Origin: Bradyrhizobium sp. 4
GTDB lineage: Bacteria > Pseudomonadota > Alphaproteobacteria > Rhizobiales > Xanthobacteraceae
Direction: 5' to 3'
Assembly (NCBI RefSeq): GCF_023100905.1
Contig: NZ_CP064686.1
Location: forward strand, 3,906,001-3,970,000
Length of the DNA stretch: 64,000 nt
The notes under the pieces are model-generated. The model did no database searches, had not been told where the DNA came from, and was given only the letters and a program-made list of their open reading frames with translations. This document shows, one piece after another, positions 54,927 to 63,458 of this stretch (its first letter is position 1; every line of letters begins with the position of its first letter). The position numbers were made by a program, and so were the translations under genes.

Positions 54927-56309
54927 TTGGAACCCCGGAATTTCGACGGGGATGCCGACCGTCCGCGGTCGGCAGGGGGTACGCAGACGGGGCGGGTGCT
55001 TGTCATCGGTCCCTATTTGCGGGTGCGCGCAGGCAATGCCGACGCGCAATCGGAAGCTCATGTCCTGCGTGACGCGGAAGCCCGGCTCGACGAAGCTGCC
55101 GGCCTCGCGCGCGCGATCGATCTCGTCGTTGCCGATGCCATCATCGCGCCGATCAACCAGATCCGCCCTGCGACCTATATCGGCAAGGGCAAGGTCGAGG
55201 AGATCGCTGCGCTCGCCAAGAGCCTCGACGTCGAGCTCGTGGTGATGGATTGCGCGCTTGCGCCGATCCAGCAGCGCAATCTCGAGAAGGAGCTGCAGGC
55301 AAAGGTGCTCGACCGCACCGGGCTCATTTTGGAAATCTTCGGCCGCCGCGCCAAGACCAAGGAAGGCTCGCTCCAGGTCGAGCTCGCGCATCTCAACTAT
55401 CAACGTTCGCGCCTGGTGCGCTCATGGACCCATCTCGAACGCCAGCGCGGCGGCTTTGGATTCATGGGCGGTCCCGGCGAGACCCAGATCGAAGCCGACC
55501 GCCGCCTGATCCAGGAGCGCATCTCCAAGCTCGAGGGCGAGCTGAAGAAGGTGCAGGCCACACGCCGCCTGCATCGCGCAGGACGCCAGCGCGTGCCGTA
55601 CCGCGTCGTGGCGCTGGTCGGCTACACCAATGCCGGCAAGTCGACGCTGTTCAACCGCCTGACCCGCGCCGACGTGCAGGCCGCCGACATGCTGTTCGCC
55701 ACGCTGGATCCGACCCTGCGTGCGCTCACCCTGCCGCATGGCGGCAAGGCGATGCTGTCGGACACCGTCGGTTTCATCTCCAATTTGCCGACGCAGCTCG
55801 TCGCCGCCTTCCGCGCCACGCTGGAAGAGGTGCTGGAGGCCGACGTCATCCTGCATGTGCGCGACATCTCGCACGACGACGCCGAGGCGCAGCAGAGCGA
55901 CGTCGACGCCGTGCTGCGCCAGCTCGGCATCAATCCCGATGACTCAGGCCGCATCATCGAGGTCTGGAACAAGATCGACCGTTATGGTCCCGAACAGCGC
56001 GAAGAGCTTTTGAACATCGCGGCGCGCAGGCCGGAGGATCATCCGGCGATGCTGGTGTCGGCCGTGTCGGGCGAGGGGGTCGACGCACTGCTCGCCGCGA
56101 TCGAGGAGCGCTTGGCTGCCAAGCGCATCACGCTCGACCTCTCCATCGATGCCTCCGACGGCGCCGGCATCAGCTGGCTGCATCGGAATTCCGAAGTGCT
56201 GGCGAAAGAGCTGCACGACGGCCGCTTCGACATGACGGTGCGGGTGGACGAGACCAAGCGGGACATCGTGGTGAACCGGTTTGACGCCGTGCCGCGACTG
56301 TCGGCATAA
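54927..56309 (+). CDS. hflX: Ribosome-associated GTPase HflX
   Basis: 460 residues from TTG 54927. N-terminal HflX domain (YIGKGKVEEIAALAK, LAPIQQRNLEKEL, GRRAKTKEGSLQVELA), the GGFGFMGGPGETQIE linker, then a GTPase with G1 GYTNAGKSTLFN, G3 DTVGFISNLP, and NKID. HflX splits stalled 70S ribosomes. 11 bp after hfq. Confidence 0.97.
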   Translation: MEPRNFDGDADRPRSAGGTQTGRVLVIGPYLRVRAGNADAQSEAHVLRDAEARLDEAAGLARAIDLVVADAIIAPINQIRPATYIGKGKVEEIAALAKSLDVELVVMDCALAPIQQRNLEKELQAKVLDRTGLILEIFGRRAKTKEGSLQVELAHLNYQRSRLVRSWTHLERQRGGFGFMGGPGETQIEADRRLIQERISKLEGELKKVQATRRLHRAGRQRVPYRVVALVGYTNAGKSTLFNRLTRADVQAADMLFATLDPTLRALTLPHGGKAMLSDTVGFISNLPTQLVAAFRATLEEVLEADVILHVRDISHDDAEAQQSDVDAVLRQLGINPDDSGRIIEVWNKIDRYGPEQREELLNIAARRPEDHPAMLVSAVSGEGVDALLAAIEERLAAKRITLDLSIDASDGAGISWLHRNSEVLAKELHDGRFDMTVRVDETKRDIVVNRFDAVPRLSA

Positions 56310-56316
56310 CAGGTTT

Positions 56317-56449
56317 GGTCCCGGCGAAGGCCGGGACCATACCGCGTGATCCATCGAGGCAGGGCGGTCTTCATACCGACGAACATTTTCACTCCAAGCC
56401 TTCGCCCAACTCCTCCCTGTGGTTATGGGTCCCGGCATTCGCCGGGACG
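56317..56449. repeat. Two GC-rich hairpins between hflX and mazG
   Basis: TGGTCCCGGC-GAAG-GCCGGGACCA (56317-56340) and GTCCCGGCATTCGCCGGGAC (56430-56449) are related palindromes of a common rhizobial intergenic type. Lying between convergent genes, they may end both transcripts. Confidence 0.7.
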
Positions 56450-56458
56450 ACGACGGAG

Positions 56459-57319
56459 TTAGCCGCGCGCCTGGTTGCTTTTCTCGGCCGGTGCGGCGCT
56501 TTTCTCCTCGCTCTTCGCCGCGTTCCACAACGCGTCCATCTCGGCGAGCGACGCCTGCTCCAGCGTGCGGCCCTGCGCCTCCAGCGCCCGCTCGATGAAC
56601 CCAAACCGGCGTTCGAACTTCGCGTTGGTCGCGCGAAGCGCGGCTTCCGGATCGGCATTGACATGGCGGGCGAGATTGACCAGCGCGAACATCAGGTCGC
56701 CGGTCTCTTCCGCGAGGCCCTCGCTGTCGTCGCGATCAAGCGCGGCCTCGATCTCGTCGGCCTCCTCGCGGATTTTTGCCAGCACCGCGCGCGGATCGTT
56801 CCAGTCAAAGCCGACAGTGGAGGCCTTGCGCTGCAGCTCCATGGCGCGCGTCAGCGCGGGCTGGCCGGCCTTCACACCTGACAGCAGCGATTTGTGCGAC
56901 GACGCTTCCTGCGGCGGCCGGCGCGCAGCGCGCTCGGCTTTCTCCTCCGCCTTGATGCGGTCCCAGACCTCCCTGACGTGGGAGGAGGCGAGGTTGCCCT
57001 CCTTGTCGGCGAAAACGTGAGGATGGCGCCGGATCATTTTTCGCGTGATGGCCTCGACGACATCTCCAAACGCGAACGCGTTCTGCTCAGACGCCATCTG
57101 GGCGTGGAAGACGACCTGCAGCAGAAGGTCGCCGAGCTCCTCGCAGAGATCGTCGAGGTCGCCGCGGCTGATGGCCTCGACCACCTCATAGGCTTCCTCG
57201 ATCGTATAGGGCGCGATGGTCGCAAAATTCTGCTCGAGGTCCCAGGGGCAGCCTGTCACCGGTGTGCGCAGCGCCGCCATGATCTCGATCAGGCGGGAAA
57301 TGTCGCGGGAAGGGGTCAT
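56459..57319 (-). CDS. mazG: Nucleoside triphosphate pyrophosphohydrolase MazG
   Basis: 286 residues from ATG 57319; the frame extends further but without similarity. Two MazG domains: the first with CPWDLEQNFATIAPYTIEEAYEV and ELGDLLLQVVFHAQM (EExxE..D metal sites), the second with KIREEADEIEAAL and ETGDLMFALVNLARH. Hydrolyses aberrant NTPs and modulates ppGpp. Divergent from queC with 139 bp between. Confidence 0.97.
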   Translation of the reverse strand: MTPSRDISRLIEIMAALRTPVTGCPWDLEQNFATIAPYTIEEAYEVVEAISRGDLDDLCEELGDLLLQVVFHAQMASEQNAFAFGDVVEAITRKMIRRHPHVFADKEGNLASSHVREVWDRIKAEEKAERAARRPPQEASSHKSLLSGVKAGQPALTRAMELQRKASTVGFDWNDPRAVLAKIREEADEIEAALDRDDSEGLAEETGDLMFALVNLARHVNADPEAALRATNAKFERRFGFIERALEAQGRTLEQASLAEMDALWNAAKSEEKSAAPAEKSNQARG

Positions 57320-57458
57320 TGCGGGGCAGTCTCCTGGCTCCCAAGCCTTATGCCAAAAGCGAGCTCCCGTTCCCAGCGCAGCGCGGCGGAACAGGGTGAT
57401 TTCCACCGGTTGGCGGGCCGGATTGGCGAGCAGCGTGCGCAATGCTAAAGCGCGGGCC

Positions 57459-58172
57459 ATGAGCGACGTATTTTCATCCGAAACCGCATTGGTGCTGTTC
57501 TCCGGCGGCCAGGATTCCACCACCTGCCTTGCCTGGGCGCTGAACCGGTTTGCGCGCGTGGAGACGCTGGGGTTCGATTACGGCCAGCGCCACGCCATCG
57601 AGCTTGCCTGCCGTGACCGACTGTACGACGGCATCAAGGATCTGCGCGCGGATTGGGCTTCCAGGCTTGGCGAGAGCCACACGCTGTCGATCCCAACGCT
57701 CGCGACCGTATCCGAGACGGCGCTGACGCGCGACGTCGCGATCGAGATGGGCGCCGACGGCCTGCCGAACACGTTCGTGCCCGGCCGCAATCTGGTGTTC
57801 TTGACATTCGCCGCGGCACTGGCCTACCGACGCGGCATCAGTCACATCGTCGGCGGCATGTGCGAGACCGACTATTCCGGTTATCCCGATTGCCGCGACG
57901 ACACCATTCGCGCGATGCAGGCCGCGCTGTCGCTCGGCATGGCCCGCAAGTTCGAGCTGCACACACCGCTGATGTGGATCGACAAGGCCGCGACGTGGAA
58001 GCTCGCCCATGAGCTCGGCGGCGACGGGCTGGTCGATCTCATCCGCGAGCAGTCGCACACCTGCTATCTCGGCGAACGCGGCGCGCAGCACGATTGGGGA
58101 TACGGCTGCGGCGAGTGCCCGGCGTGCAGCCTGCGGGCGAAGGGGTGGCGGGAGTATGTGGCGGGACGGTGA
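57459..58172 (+). CDS. queC: 7-cyano-7-deazaguanine (preQ0) synthase
   Basis: 237 residues from ATG 57459; the frame reaches back to 57216 but that part is antisense to mazG. PP-loop VLFSGGQDSTTCLAWAL, GFDYGQRHAIEL, FVPGRNLVFLTFAAALAY, and the zinc cysteines CYLGERG...YGCGECPACSLRAKG. Makes preQ0 for queuosine tRNA modification. Other que genes are not in the window. Confidence 0.97.
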   Translation: MSDVFSSETALVLFSGGQDSTTCLAWALNRFARVETLGFDYGQRHAIELACRDRLYDGIKDLRADWASRLGESHTLSIPTLATVSETALTRDVAIEMGADGLPNTFVPGRNLVFLTFAAALAYRRGISHIVGGMCETDYSGYPDCRDDTIRAMQAALSLGMARKFELHTPLMWIDKAATWKLAHELGGDGLVDLIREQSHTCYLGERGAQHDWGYGCGECPACSLRAKGWREYVAGR

Positions 58173-58186
58173 GGCCACACATTCGG

Positions 58187-58288
58187 TGTCATCACCCGCG
58201 AAAGCGGGTGATCCAGTATTCCCGAGACCGTGCTTGAGCCGAGAAGCCGCGGCGTACTGGATTCCCGCCTTCGCGGGGAATGACAGCG
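58187..58288. repeat. Dispersed intergenic palindrome (GCGAAAGCGGG family)
   Basis: GTGTCATCACCCGCGAAAGC ... mirrored by GCGGGGAATGACAGC at the end, with an inner inverted segment AGTATTCCC/GGATTC. A widespread rhizobial repeat between the convergent queC and nitrile-hydratase genes. Confidence 0.7.
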
Positions 58289-58320
58289 TTAGGCTTGGCG
58301 CAAGTACGCCTCTTACTGCT

Positions 58321-58698
58321 TTACCGAAAATCCTCCGGCCGCAGCTCGATCGGCTTGCCGTGCGGCGTGCGATCGGCCGCATGGTCCCAGGCCTCGCGGT
58401 AGCGATGTAGCGTCTCCGCCGAGGCGACGCCCTTGCGCGCGACGAGACCTTCCAGCGTGGCGAGCCAATGGAGATAGTAGGTCTCGCCAGTATCGGGATC
58501 GCCGGCCGCCTGCGCGCGCTTGATCTCGGAGGCCAGGGCTGCCGCCCATTCGGGCCAGGTGAACACGCCGCGCTCGTGCAGCGTCAGCGCCATCGCGAAG
58601 GCGTGCGCTTCCCAGGGCGCGCGGAACACGGGGCCGTCATCGTCGCGCGGAATGCTCGGGATGGCTGCCGTCGCGGCAGCAGCAGCCGTGCTGCTCAT
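58321..58698 (-). CDS. Nitrile hydratase accessory protein (beta-like activator)
   Basis: 125 residues from ATG 58698, which shares a base with the beta-subunit stop. FRAPWEAHAFAMALTLHERGVFTWPEWAAALASEI and YYLHWLATLEGLVARKGV are typical of the P14K/NhlE-type activator, which delivers or inserts cobalt into the alpha subunit. Third gene of the nitrile hydratase operon. Confidence 0.88.
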   Translation of the reverse strand: MSSTAAAAATAAIPSIPRDDDGPVFRAPWEAHAFAMALTLHERGVFTWPEWAAALASEIKRAQAAGDPDTGETYYLHWLATLEGLVARKGVASAETLHRYREAWDHAADRTPHGKPIELRPEDFR

Positions 58699-59357
58699 CA
58701 CGCCGGGTCCAGATACGGCTCGAACGCATCGATCGAGACTTTCGAGGTCGGATCGCCGTCCGCGCCCCAGAGATCGCGGCCCTCGAATACCACCGTGTAG
58801 AGCCATTGCGGATTCTCGCCGAGCTCCATCGCCGCCGAGTCCGGAAATACGTGGCAGCCATGGTTGAGCTCGACGACGCCGACATGGCCGCGCACGTAGC
58901 GCGGCAGCCGCGTGTGGGTCGCCGGATGGATGTTCTTTGCGCGGACCTTGTCACCGATCTTGTATTTCGCCAGTGCCCGGGCAGGGCGGGCGAACTTGCC
59001 GCGCACCATGATGCGCTCGATCTGGCCGAGATCGAACTTGCCGTGCTTGAGCGCCTTGGACGGCTGCATCGCATGGCCGGCGGCGACTTCCTCCCGGGTG
59101 AGATAGCCTTTCTCGATCAGCATCTCCTCGAGCCCGAGGAACCATTTCTTGTAATAGGAGCTCGAGAGATAGACGTGGGGCGGGATCGTCTCGCGATAGA
59201 AGCGCGAGGTGTCGATGTTGAAGGCGCCGGCGGCACCCATCGCGCGCACCATGGCGAGAACACGCGACTCCCATTCCTCGTGGAACACCGGCTCGTTCCG
59301 CTCCGGCTCGACCTTGCCGAAGCCGTCCATGCCGCCCATGTCGTGCACGCCGTTCAT
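58698..59357 (-). CDS. Nitrile hydratase beta subunit
   Basis: 219 residues from ATG 59357 (ATGA overlap with the alpha gene). MNGVHDMGGMDGFG start, FHEEWESRVLAMVRAMGAAG, VYLSSSYYKKWFLGLEEML, and the C-terminal SH3-like KIGDKVRAKNIHP-HTRLPRYVRGHVGVVE. It forms an alpha-beta heterodimer that hydrates nitriles to amides. With the AraC-acetamidase locus elsewhere in the window it would allow nitrile to acid conversion. Confidence 0.95.
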   Translation of the reverse strand: MNGVHDMGGMDGFGKVEPERNEPVFHEEWESRVLAMVRAMGAAGAFNIDTSRFYRETIPPHVYLSSSYYKKWFLGLEEMLIEKGYLTREEVAAGHAMQPSKALKHGKFDLGQIERIMVRGKFARPARALAKYKIGDKVRAKNIHPATHTRLPRYVRGHVGVVELNHGCHVFPDSAAMELGENPQWLYTVVFEGRDLWGADGDPTSKVSIDAFEPYLDPA

Positions 59358-59980
59358 GACGGCGCCCCGGGTGCCTTGGGAAAGCCGGTGCCGATCATGG
59401 AATCGCGCGTGACCAGCTCGGCGAGCTGCTCCTCGCTCCAGCCTTCGGTGCCCGCGGGGCGCATCGGCAGCACGAGAAAGCGCGTTTCGGCGGTCGAATC
59501 CCATACCCGGATTTCAACGTCCTTTGCGACCTCCACACCGAAATCGGCGAGCACGCCGCGCGGGTCCTTGACCGCGCGGGAGCGATAGGGCGCGGCCTTG
59601 TACCAGACCGGCGGCAGCCCCAGCATTTCCCAGGGATAGCAGGAGCACAGCGTGCACACGACCATGTTGTGACGCTGCGGCGTGTTCTCGATCACCACGA
59701 GGTGGTCGCCGACGCGGCTGACATGGCCGAGCGTGCCGATCGCCTTCGAGCCGTCCTCCACCAGTGCCTTCTTGAACGCGGGATCGCTCCAGGCCTTGGC
59801 GACGACGCGCGCGCCGTTATGGGGGCCGATCCGGGTCTCATAGGCCTGGATGATGGCGTCGAGCGCGGCCGGCTCGACATAGCCTTTTTCGGTCAGGATC
59901 GTCTCAAGCGCGCGCACGCGCAGCTCGGTCTCCGACAGCTCGGAATGGTCGTGATCGTGGTGATGATGATGCTCGCTCAT
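59354..59980 (-). CDS. Nitrile hydratase alpha subunit, cobalt type
   Basis: 208 residues from ATG 59980. The metal-binding claw VCTLCSCYPW has Thr in the second position, the hallmark of cobalt-type (versus Fe-type CSLCSC) enzymes; its cysteines are oxidised post-translationally. RVVAKAWSDPAFKKALVEDG and YKAAPYRSRAVKDPRGVL confirm the family. The N-terminus MSEHHHHHDHDHSE is extremely His-rich and probably handles cobalt. First gene of the alpha-beta-activator operon. Confidence 0.96.
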   Translation of the reverse strand: MSEHHHHHDHDHSELSETELRVRALETILTEKGYVEPAALDAIIQAYETRIGPHNGARVVAKAWSDPAFKKALVEDGSKAIGTLGHVSRVGDHLVVIENTPQRHNMVVCTLCSCYPWEMLGLPPVWYKAAPYRSRAVKDPRGVLADFGVEVAKDVEIRVWDSTAETRFLVLPMRPAGTEGWSEEQLAELVTRDSMIGTGFPKAPGAPS

Positions 59981-60042
59981 GAGGCGAAGATAGTCCCAGA
60001 ATCCGGGCGTTGTCGAGGCGAAGACTCTGCTAACGTCGCACC

Positions 60043-60801
60043 ATGGGCTGGGCTGTACGAACCGGAATAACCGCCGCAATCGCGGCTCTGGGCGCATTCG
60101 CGGGGCAGGATGCGCGCGCCGCGAATGGCGCCTATGCGGTCGATGCCGCCGACATTTCCGAGGTCGGCTCCTGCAAGGTGGAAAGCTGGCTGTCGACCGC
60201 GACCAACGCGGATTTTTCGGCGGTCGCCAATCCCTCCTGTGTCGTCGATCCCTTCAGGCCGATCGAGCTGAGCCTGCAGACCATCCGGGCCCGGAGCGAC
60301 GGCGACTGGAGCACGACGGTCGCTCCAAAGGCCAAGACGAATTTCATCCCGACCGGAATAGGCCGGTGGGGATTGTCGGCATATGGCGGCGGATCGTTCG
60401 ATGCGGCGACCGGCGAGGCGCTGACCGCCTTCGCCGTCATCCCCGTGACCTTCCGCCTGTCGGAGACCATGCGCATCAACGTCAATGGCGGCTGGCTCTG
60501 GGATCGCACGGTGGATCGCCATTACCTGACCTACGGCATCGGCTTCGATTGGAAATTCACCGACACCCTGCAATGGACGATCGAGGCGTACGGGCAGGCG
60601 GGCGCCGCCGAAATCGCAAGCGTCGTGCAGCCGCGTTTCCAGACCGGCGTCCGCTACCGGCCGAACGAGATCTTTTCCGTCGACGTGATCTACGGCCACA
60701 ACATCACCGGCGAAAATGCCAACTGGATCACCATCGGGACCACGATCCGGTTTCCGGTCCATGGAAGCGAACCCGAACATCGGCGTACCGGGCATCTGTG
60801 A
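60043..60801 (+). CDS. Putative outer-membrane beta-barrel protein
   Basis: 252 residues with a signal peptide (cleavage near ARAANG, residue 26). The mature part alternates amphipathic strands (VESWLSTATNADFS; LSLQTIRARS; GRWGLSAYGGGSF; FAVIPVTFRLS; RINVNGGWLWDR; YLTYGIGFDWKFT) and ends in a strand finishing ITIGTTIRFPV, as in small beta-barrels. Two cysteines lie at ~44 and ~66. Divergent from nitrile hydratase (62 bp), 33 bp upstream of a crotonase. No function assigned. Confidence 0.7.
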   Translation: MGWAVRTGITAAIAALGAFAGQDARAANGAYAVDAADISEVGSCKVESWLSTATNADFSAVANPSCVVDPFRPIELSLQTIRARSDGDWSTTVAPKAKTNFIPTGIGRWGLSAYGGGSFDAATGEALTAFAVIPVTFRLSETMRINVNGGWLWDRTVDRHYLTYGIGFDWKFTDTLQWTIEAYGQAGAAEIASVVQPRFQTGVRYRPNEIFSVDVIYGHNITGENANWITIGTTIRFPVHGSEPEHRRTGHL

Positions 60802-60834
60802 GCACCAGGAAGACCAAGACCAGGGGAGATTGCG

Positions 60835-61641
60835 TTGCCTGACTATGTGAAGATCGAGAAGGGCCTCGGCCCGGAGGGACGGATCGCGGTGGTGCGGTTC
60901 GACCGCGGCGACGGCATCAACGCGTTGTCGCCGGAGGCGCTGCGCCAGCTCACCGCGGCCGCGCGCAGTTTTGAGGATGATTCCGCAACCTCTGTCGTGG
61001 TGCTGACAGGCAGCGCGGCTGCGTTCAGCGCCGGCTTCGATCTCAAGGATGCCGAAGGGCGCTCGCGCAAGGACATCGATCTCGGCACGCTGCGGCGGCA
61101 TCTCAAGCTCGGACCGCGCCTGACCCACGCCTGGCAGGAGATGGAGCAGATCACGATCGCCGCCATCGAGGGCTTTTGCGTCGGCGGCGGCGTCGCGCTG
61201 GCCGTCGCGCTCGACTTCCGCGTCATGGGACGCGATGCCCATCTGCGCGTGCCCGAGATCGGGCTCGGCATGAACATGAGCTGGCAGAGCATTCCGCGCA
61301 TGCTGCATCTGATCGGCCCGGCTCGGACCAAGCAGGCGGTGATCCTGGCCGATCAGCGCATCAGCGCGGATGAGGCCTATGAGTGGGGCCTGGTCGAGCA
61401 GGTGGTCGATCCCGGTCATGCGTTCGATGCGGCGATGGAGCTTGCGCGCAAGGTGGCAGCGCAGCCGCCGCTCTCCGTTGCCATGACGAAACTCACGGTC
61501 AACCGGCTGGCGCATGCGCTGGATAATCTCGCCAGCCATATGGACGTCGACCAGTTCGCCCTGGCAAGCCTCAGCGAGGACCACAAGGAGGGCGTCGAGG
61601 CATTCCTGACGCGACGCAAACCGAAGTTCAGAGGGCGGTAG
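60835..61641 (+). CDS. Enoyl-CoA hydratase/isomerase family (crotonase)
   Basis: 268 residues from TTG 60835, preceded by AGGGGAG. Crotonase features: VVLTGSAAAFSAGFDLKD (first oxyanion-hole segment), IAAIEGFCVGGGVALAVALDFRV (second), RVPEIGLGMNMSWQSIPRM, and AYEWGLVEQVVDPG. Acts on acyl-CoA thioesters; the specific reaction is not clear from sequence alone. Confidence 0.92.
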   Translation: MPDYVKIEKGLGPEGRIAVVRFDRGDGINALSPEALRQLTAAARSFEDDSATSVVVLTGSAAAFSAGFDLKDAEGRSRKDIDLGTLRRHLKLGPRLTHAWQEMEQITIAAIEGFCVGGGVALAVALDFRVMGRDAHLRVPEIGLGMNMSWQSIPRMLHLIGPARTKQAVILADQRISADEAYEWGLVEQVVDPGHAFDAAMELARKVAAQPPLSVAMTKLTVNRLAHALDNLASHMDVDQFALASLSEDHKEGVEAFLTRRKPKFRGR

Positions 61642-61754
61642 AAGCCGGCTCGGACCATTGATTGCGCCGCGGACAGTCCGTATACGCCGCGCTGGGACAA
61701 AATAGGCCCGATCAACGGGCCGGCAGACTATAACGACGATCGAGGGGAGGGCCC

Positions 61755-63227
61755 ATGACCACTAGCTCGCAGGCGCCTGAGGCGAAAGGGTTTCGCTGGA
61801 AGCTGATCGCGCCGCTCGCGGTGTGGCTGGTGATCTATCTGTGGCCGGTGCCGGCAGGGCTCAACGTCAATCAGTGGCACTATTTTGCCGTCTTCGCGGC
61901 CGTCATCACCGGGCTCATCCTGGAATCGATGCCGGTCGGCGCGGTCGGCCTGATCGGGCTGACGGTTGCCGGCGTCGGCGGTTATATCGATCCCGATCCG
62001 ACCAAGTCGCTGCGCTGGATGCTGGCGGGCTTTGCCGAGAGCACGGTGTGGCTGATCGTCGGCGCCTTCGTGTTCTCGATCGGTTATCGCAAGAGCCAGC
62101 TCGGCCGCCGCATTGCGCTCGTTCTGGTGCATAAGCTCGGCCGCAACACGCTCGGCCTCGGCTATGCGGTGGCGATGTCGGACTTCCTGCTGGCGCCGGC
62201 GACACCGTCCAACACCGCCCGCAGCGGCGGCATCGTCTATCCCATCATCAGCAACATCCCGCGCATCTACGGCTCCGAGCCTGGACCGACCGCCGGCAAG
62301 ATCGGCACCTACGTGATGTGGACCGCGTTCGCGTCGACCGCCGTCACCAGCTCATTGTTTTTCACCGCGCTCGCGCCCAATGCGGCAGCACTCGCCATCG
62401 CCAAGAAGACCGTCGGAATCGACGTCAGCTGGGCGCAGTGGTTCATGGGCTTTGCGCCGCTCGGCCTCCTCCTGATGGTGCTTGTTCCGCTGCTCAGCTA
62501 CGCGGTCTGCCGTCCCGAGGTGAAGAGCAGCCCGGAAATTTCCGAATGGGCATCGAAGGAGCTCGCGGAGATGGGCCCGATGTCGCGCAACGAGTGGATC
62601 ATGCTTGCCCTGATCTTGCTCGCGATGTTCCTGTGGATCGCGGGCTCGAGCCCGGACATCCGCGTTCCGCTCCTGGGCTCGAATTTCGTCAACGCCACCA
62701 CCGTCGTGTTCATCGTGATCTCGCTGATGCTGGTGACGGGCGTGATCGAGTTTGCCGATATCGTGGCCGAGAAGGGCGCCTGGGAAGTGTTCTTTTATTT
62801 CACCTCGCTGCTGACTCTGGCCTCGGGCCTCAACGAGATCGGCTTCATCAAATGGTTCGCGACCGAATATGCAAAGCCGCTCGCCGGGCTGTCGCCGTCC
62901 ACCGCGATGCTTCTGCTGGTCGCGCTGTTCTTCTGGATCCACTATTTCTTCTCGAGCATCACCTCGCATGCCGCCGCCGTGCTGCCCGTGGTGCTCGCGG
63001 TCGGATCCGGCATCCCCGACCTGCCGGTCACGACGCTCGCCATGCTCTGCATGTATTCGCTCGGCCTGATGGGGGTGATCTCGCCCTACGCGACGGGACC
63101 GGCGCCGATGTATTTCGGCAGCGGCTATATCGGAAAAGGTCAGTTCTGGGGTTTTGGCCTGATCTTCGGGGTGCTCTATTTCGCGGGGCTCCTGCTGATC
63201 GTATGGCCCTGGTTGCAGGTCCACTGA
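61755..63227 (+). CDS. DASS-family dicarboxylate/anion symporter
   Basis: 490 residues, ~12 membrane spans. The two SNT-like signatures of the DASS/SLC13 family are visible: PATPSNTARSGGIVYPI (~150) and YFFSSITSHAAAVLPVV (~400). Bacterial members carry succinate, malate, tartrate, citrate or organic anions. Start ATG 61755 after GAGGGGAGG. Substrate unknown. Confidence 0.92.
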   Translation: MTTSSQAPEAKGFRWKLIAPLAVWLVIYLWPVPAGLNVNQWHYFAVFAAVITGLILESMPVGAVGLIGLTVAGVGGYIDPDPTKSLRWMLAGFAESTVWLIVGAFVFSIGYRKSQLGRRIALVLVHKLGRNTLGLGYAVAMSDFLLAPATPSNTARSGGIVYPIISNIPRIYGSEPGPTAGKIGTYVMWTAFASTAVTSSLFFTALAPNAAALAIAKKTVGIDVSWAQWFMGFAPLGLLLMVLVPLLSYAVCRPEVKSSPEISEWASKELAEMGPMSRNEWIMLALILLAMFLWIAGSSPDIRVPLLGSNFVNATTVVFIVISLMLVTGVIEFADIVAEKGAWEVFFYFTSLLTLASGLNEIGFIKWFATEYAKPLAGLSPSTAMLLLVALFFWIHYFFSSITSHAAAVLPVVLAVGSGIPDLPVTTLAMLCMYSLGLMGVISPYATGPAPMYFGSGYIGKGQFWGFGLIFGVLYFAGLLLIVWPWLQVH

Positions 63228-63458
63228 GCCGGGCGGGAGGCCCATACGACGGCAGATGATTTTTCTTCAGCGAGGAGAAATTTGGAAAACTTCGTCCAAC
63301 CCACCGCAGATATCTGACATTGCCAGAGAGAGCTGAAAGGGCGATGGTGCGTGCTGCGGTGCAGCGCGCTCCAGCCGAGTCCTCATCGCGATTTCACTCT
63401 CCGTCGCTTGATGCGACCGGTTCCCGGATGCCCCAGGGGGCAGGCGGAACTATTGTGC
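63228..63458. other. Intergenic region before metN-like gene
   Basis: No gene. A short hairpin TGCCC-CAGG-GGGCA (63429-63442) lies just upstream of the gene start. I looked for a SAM-type riboswitch and did not see a convincing consensus. Confidence 0.4.
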
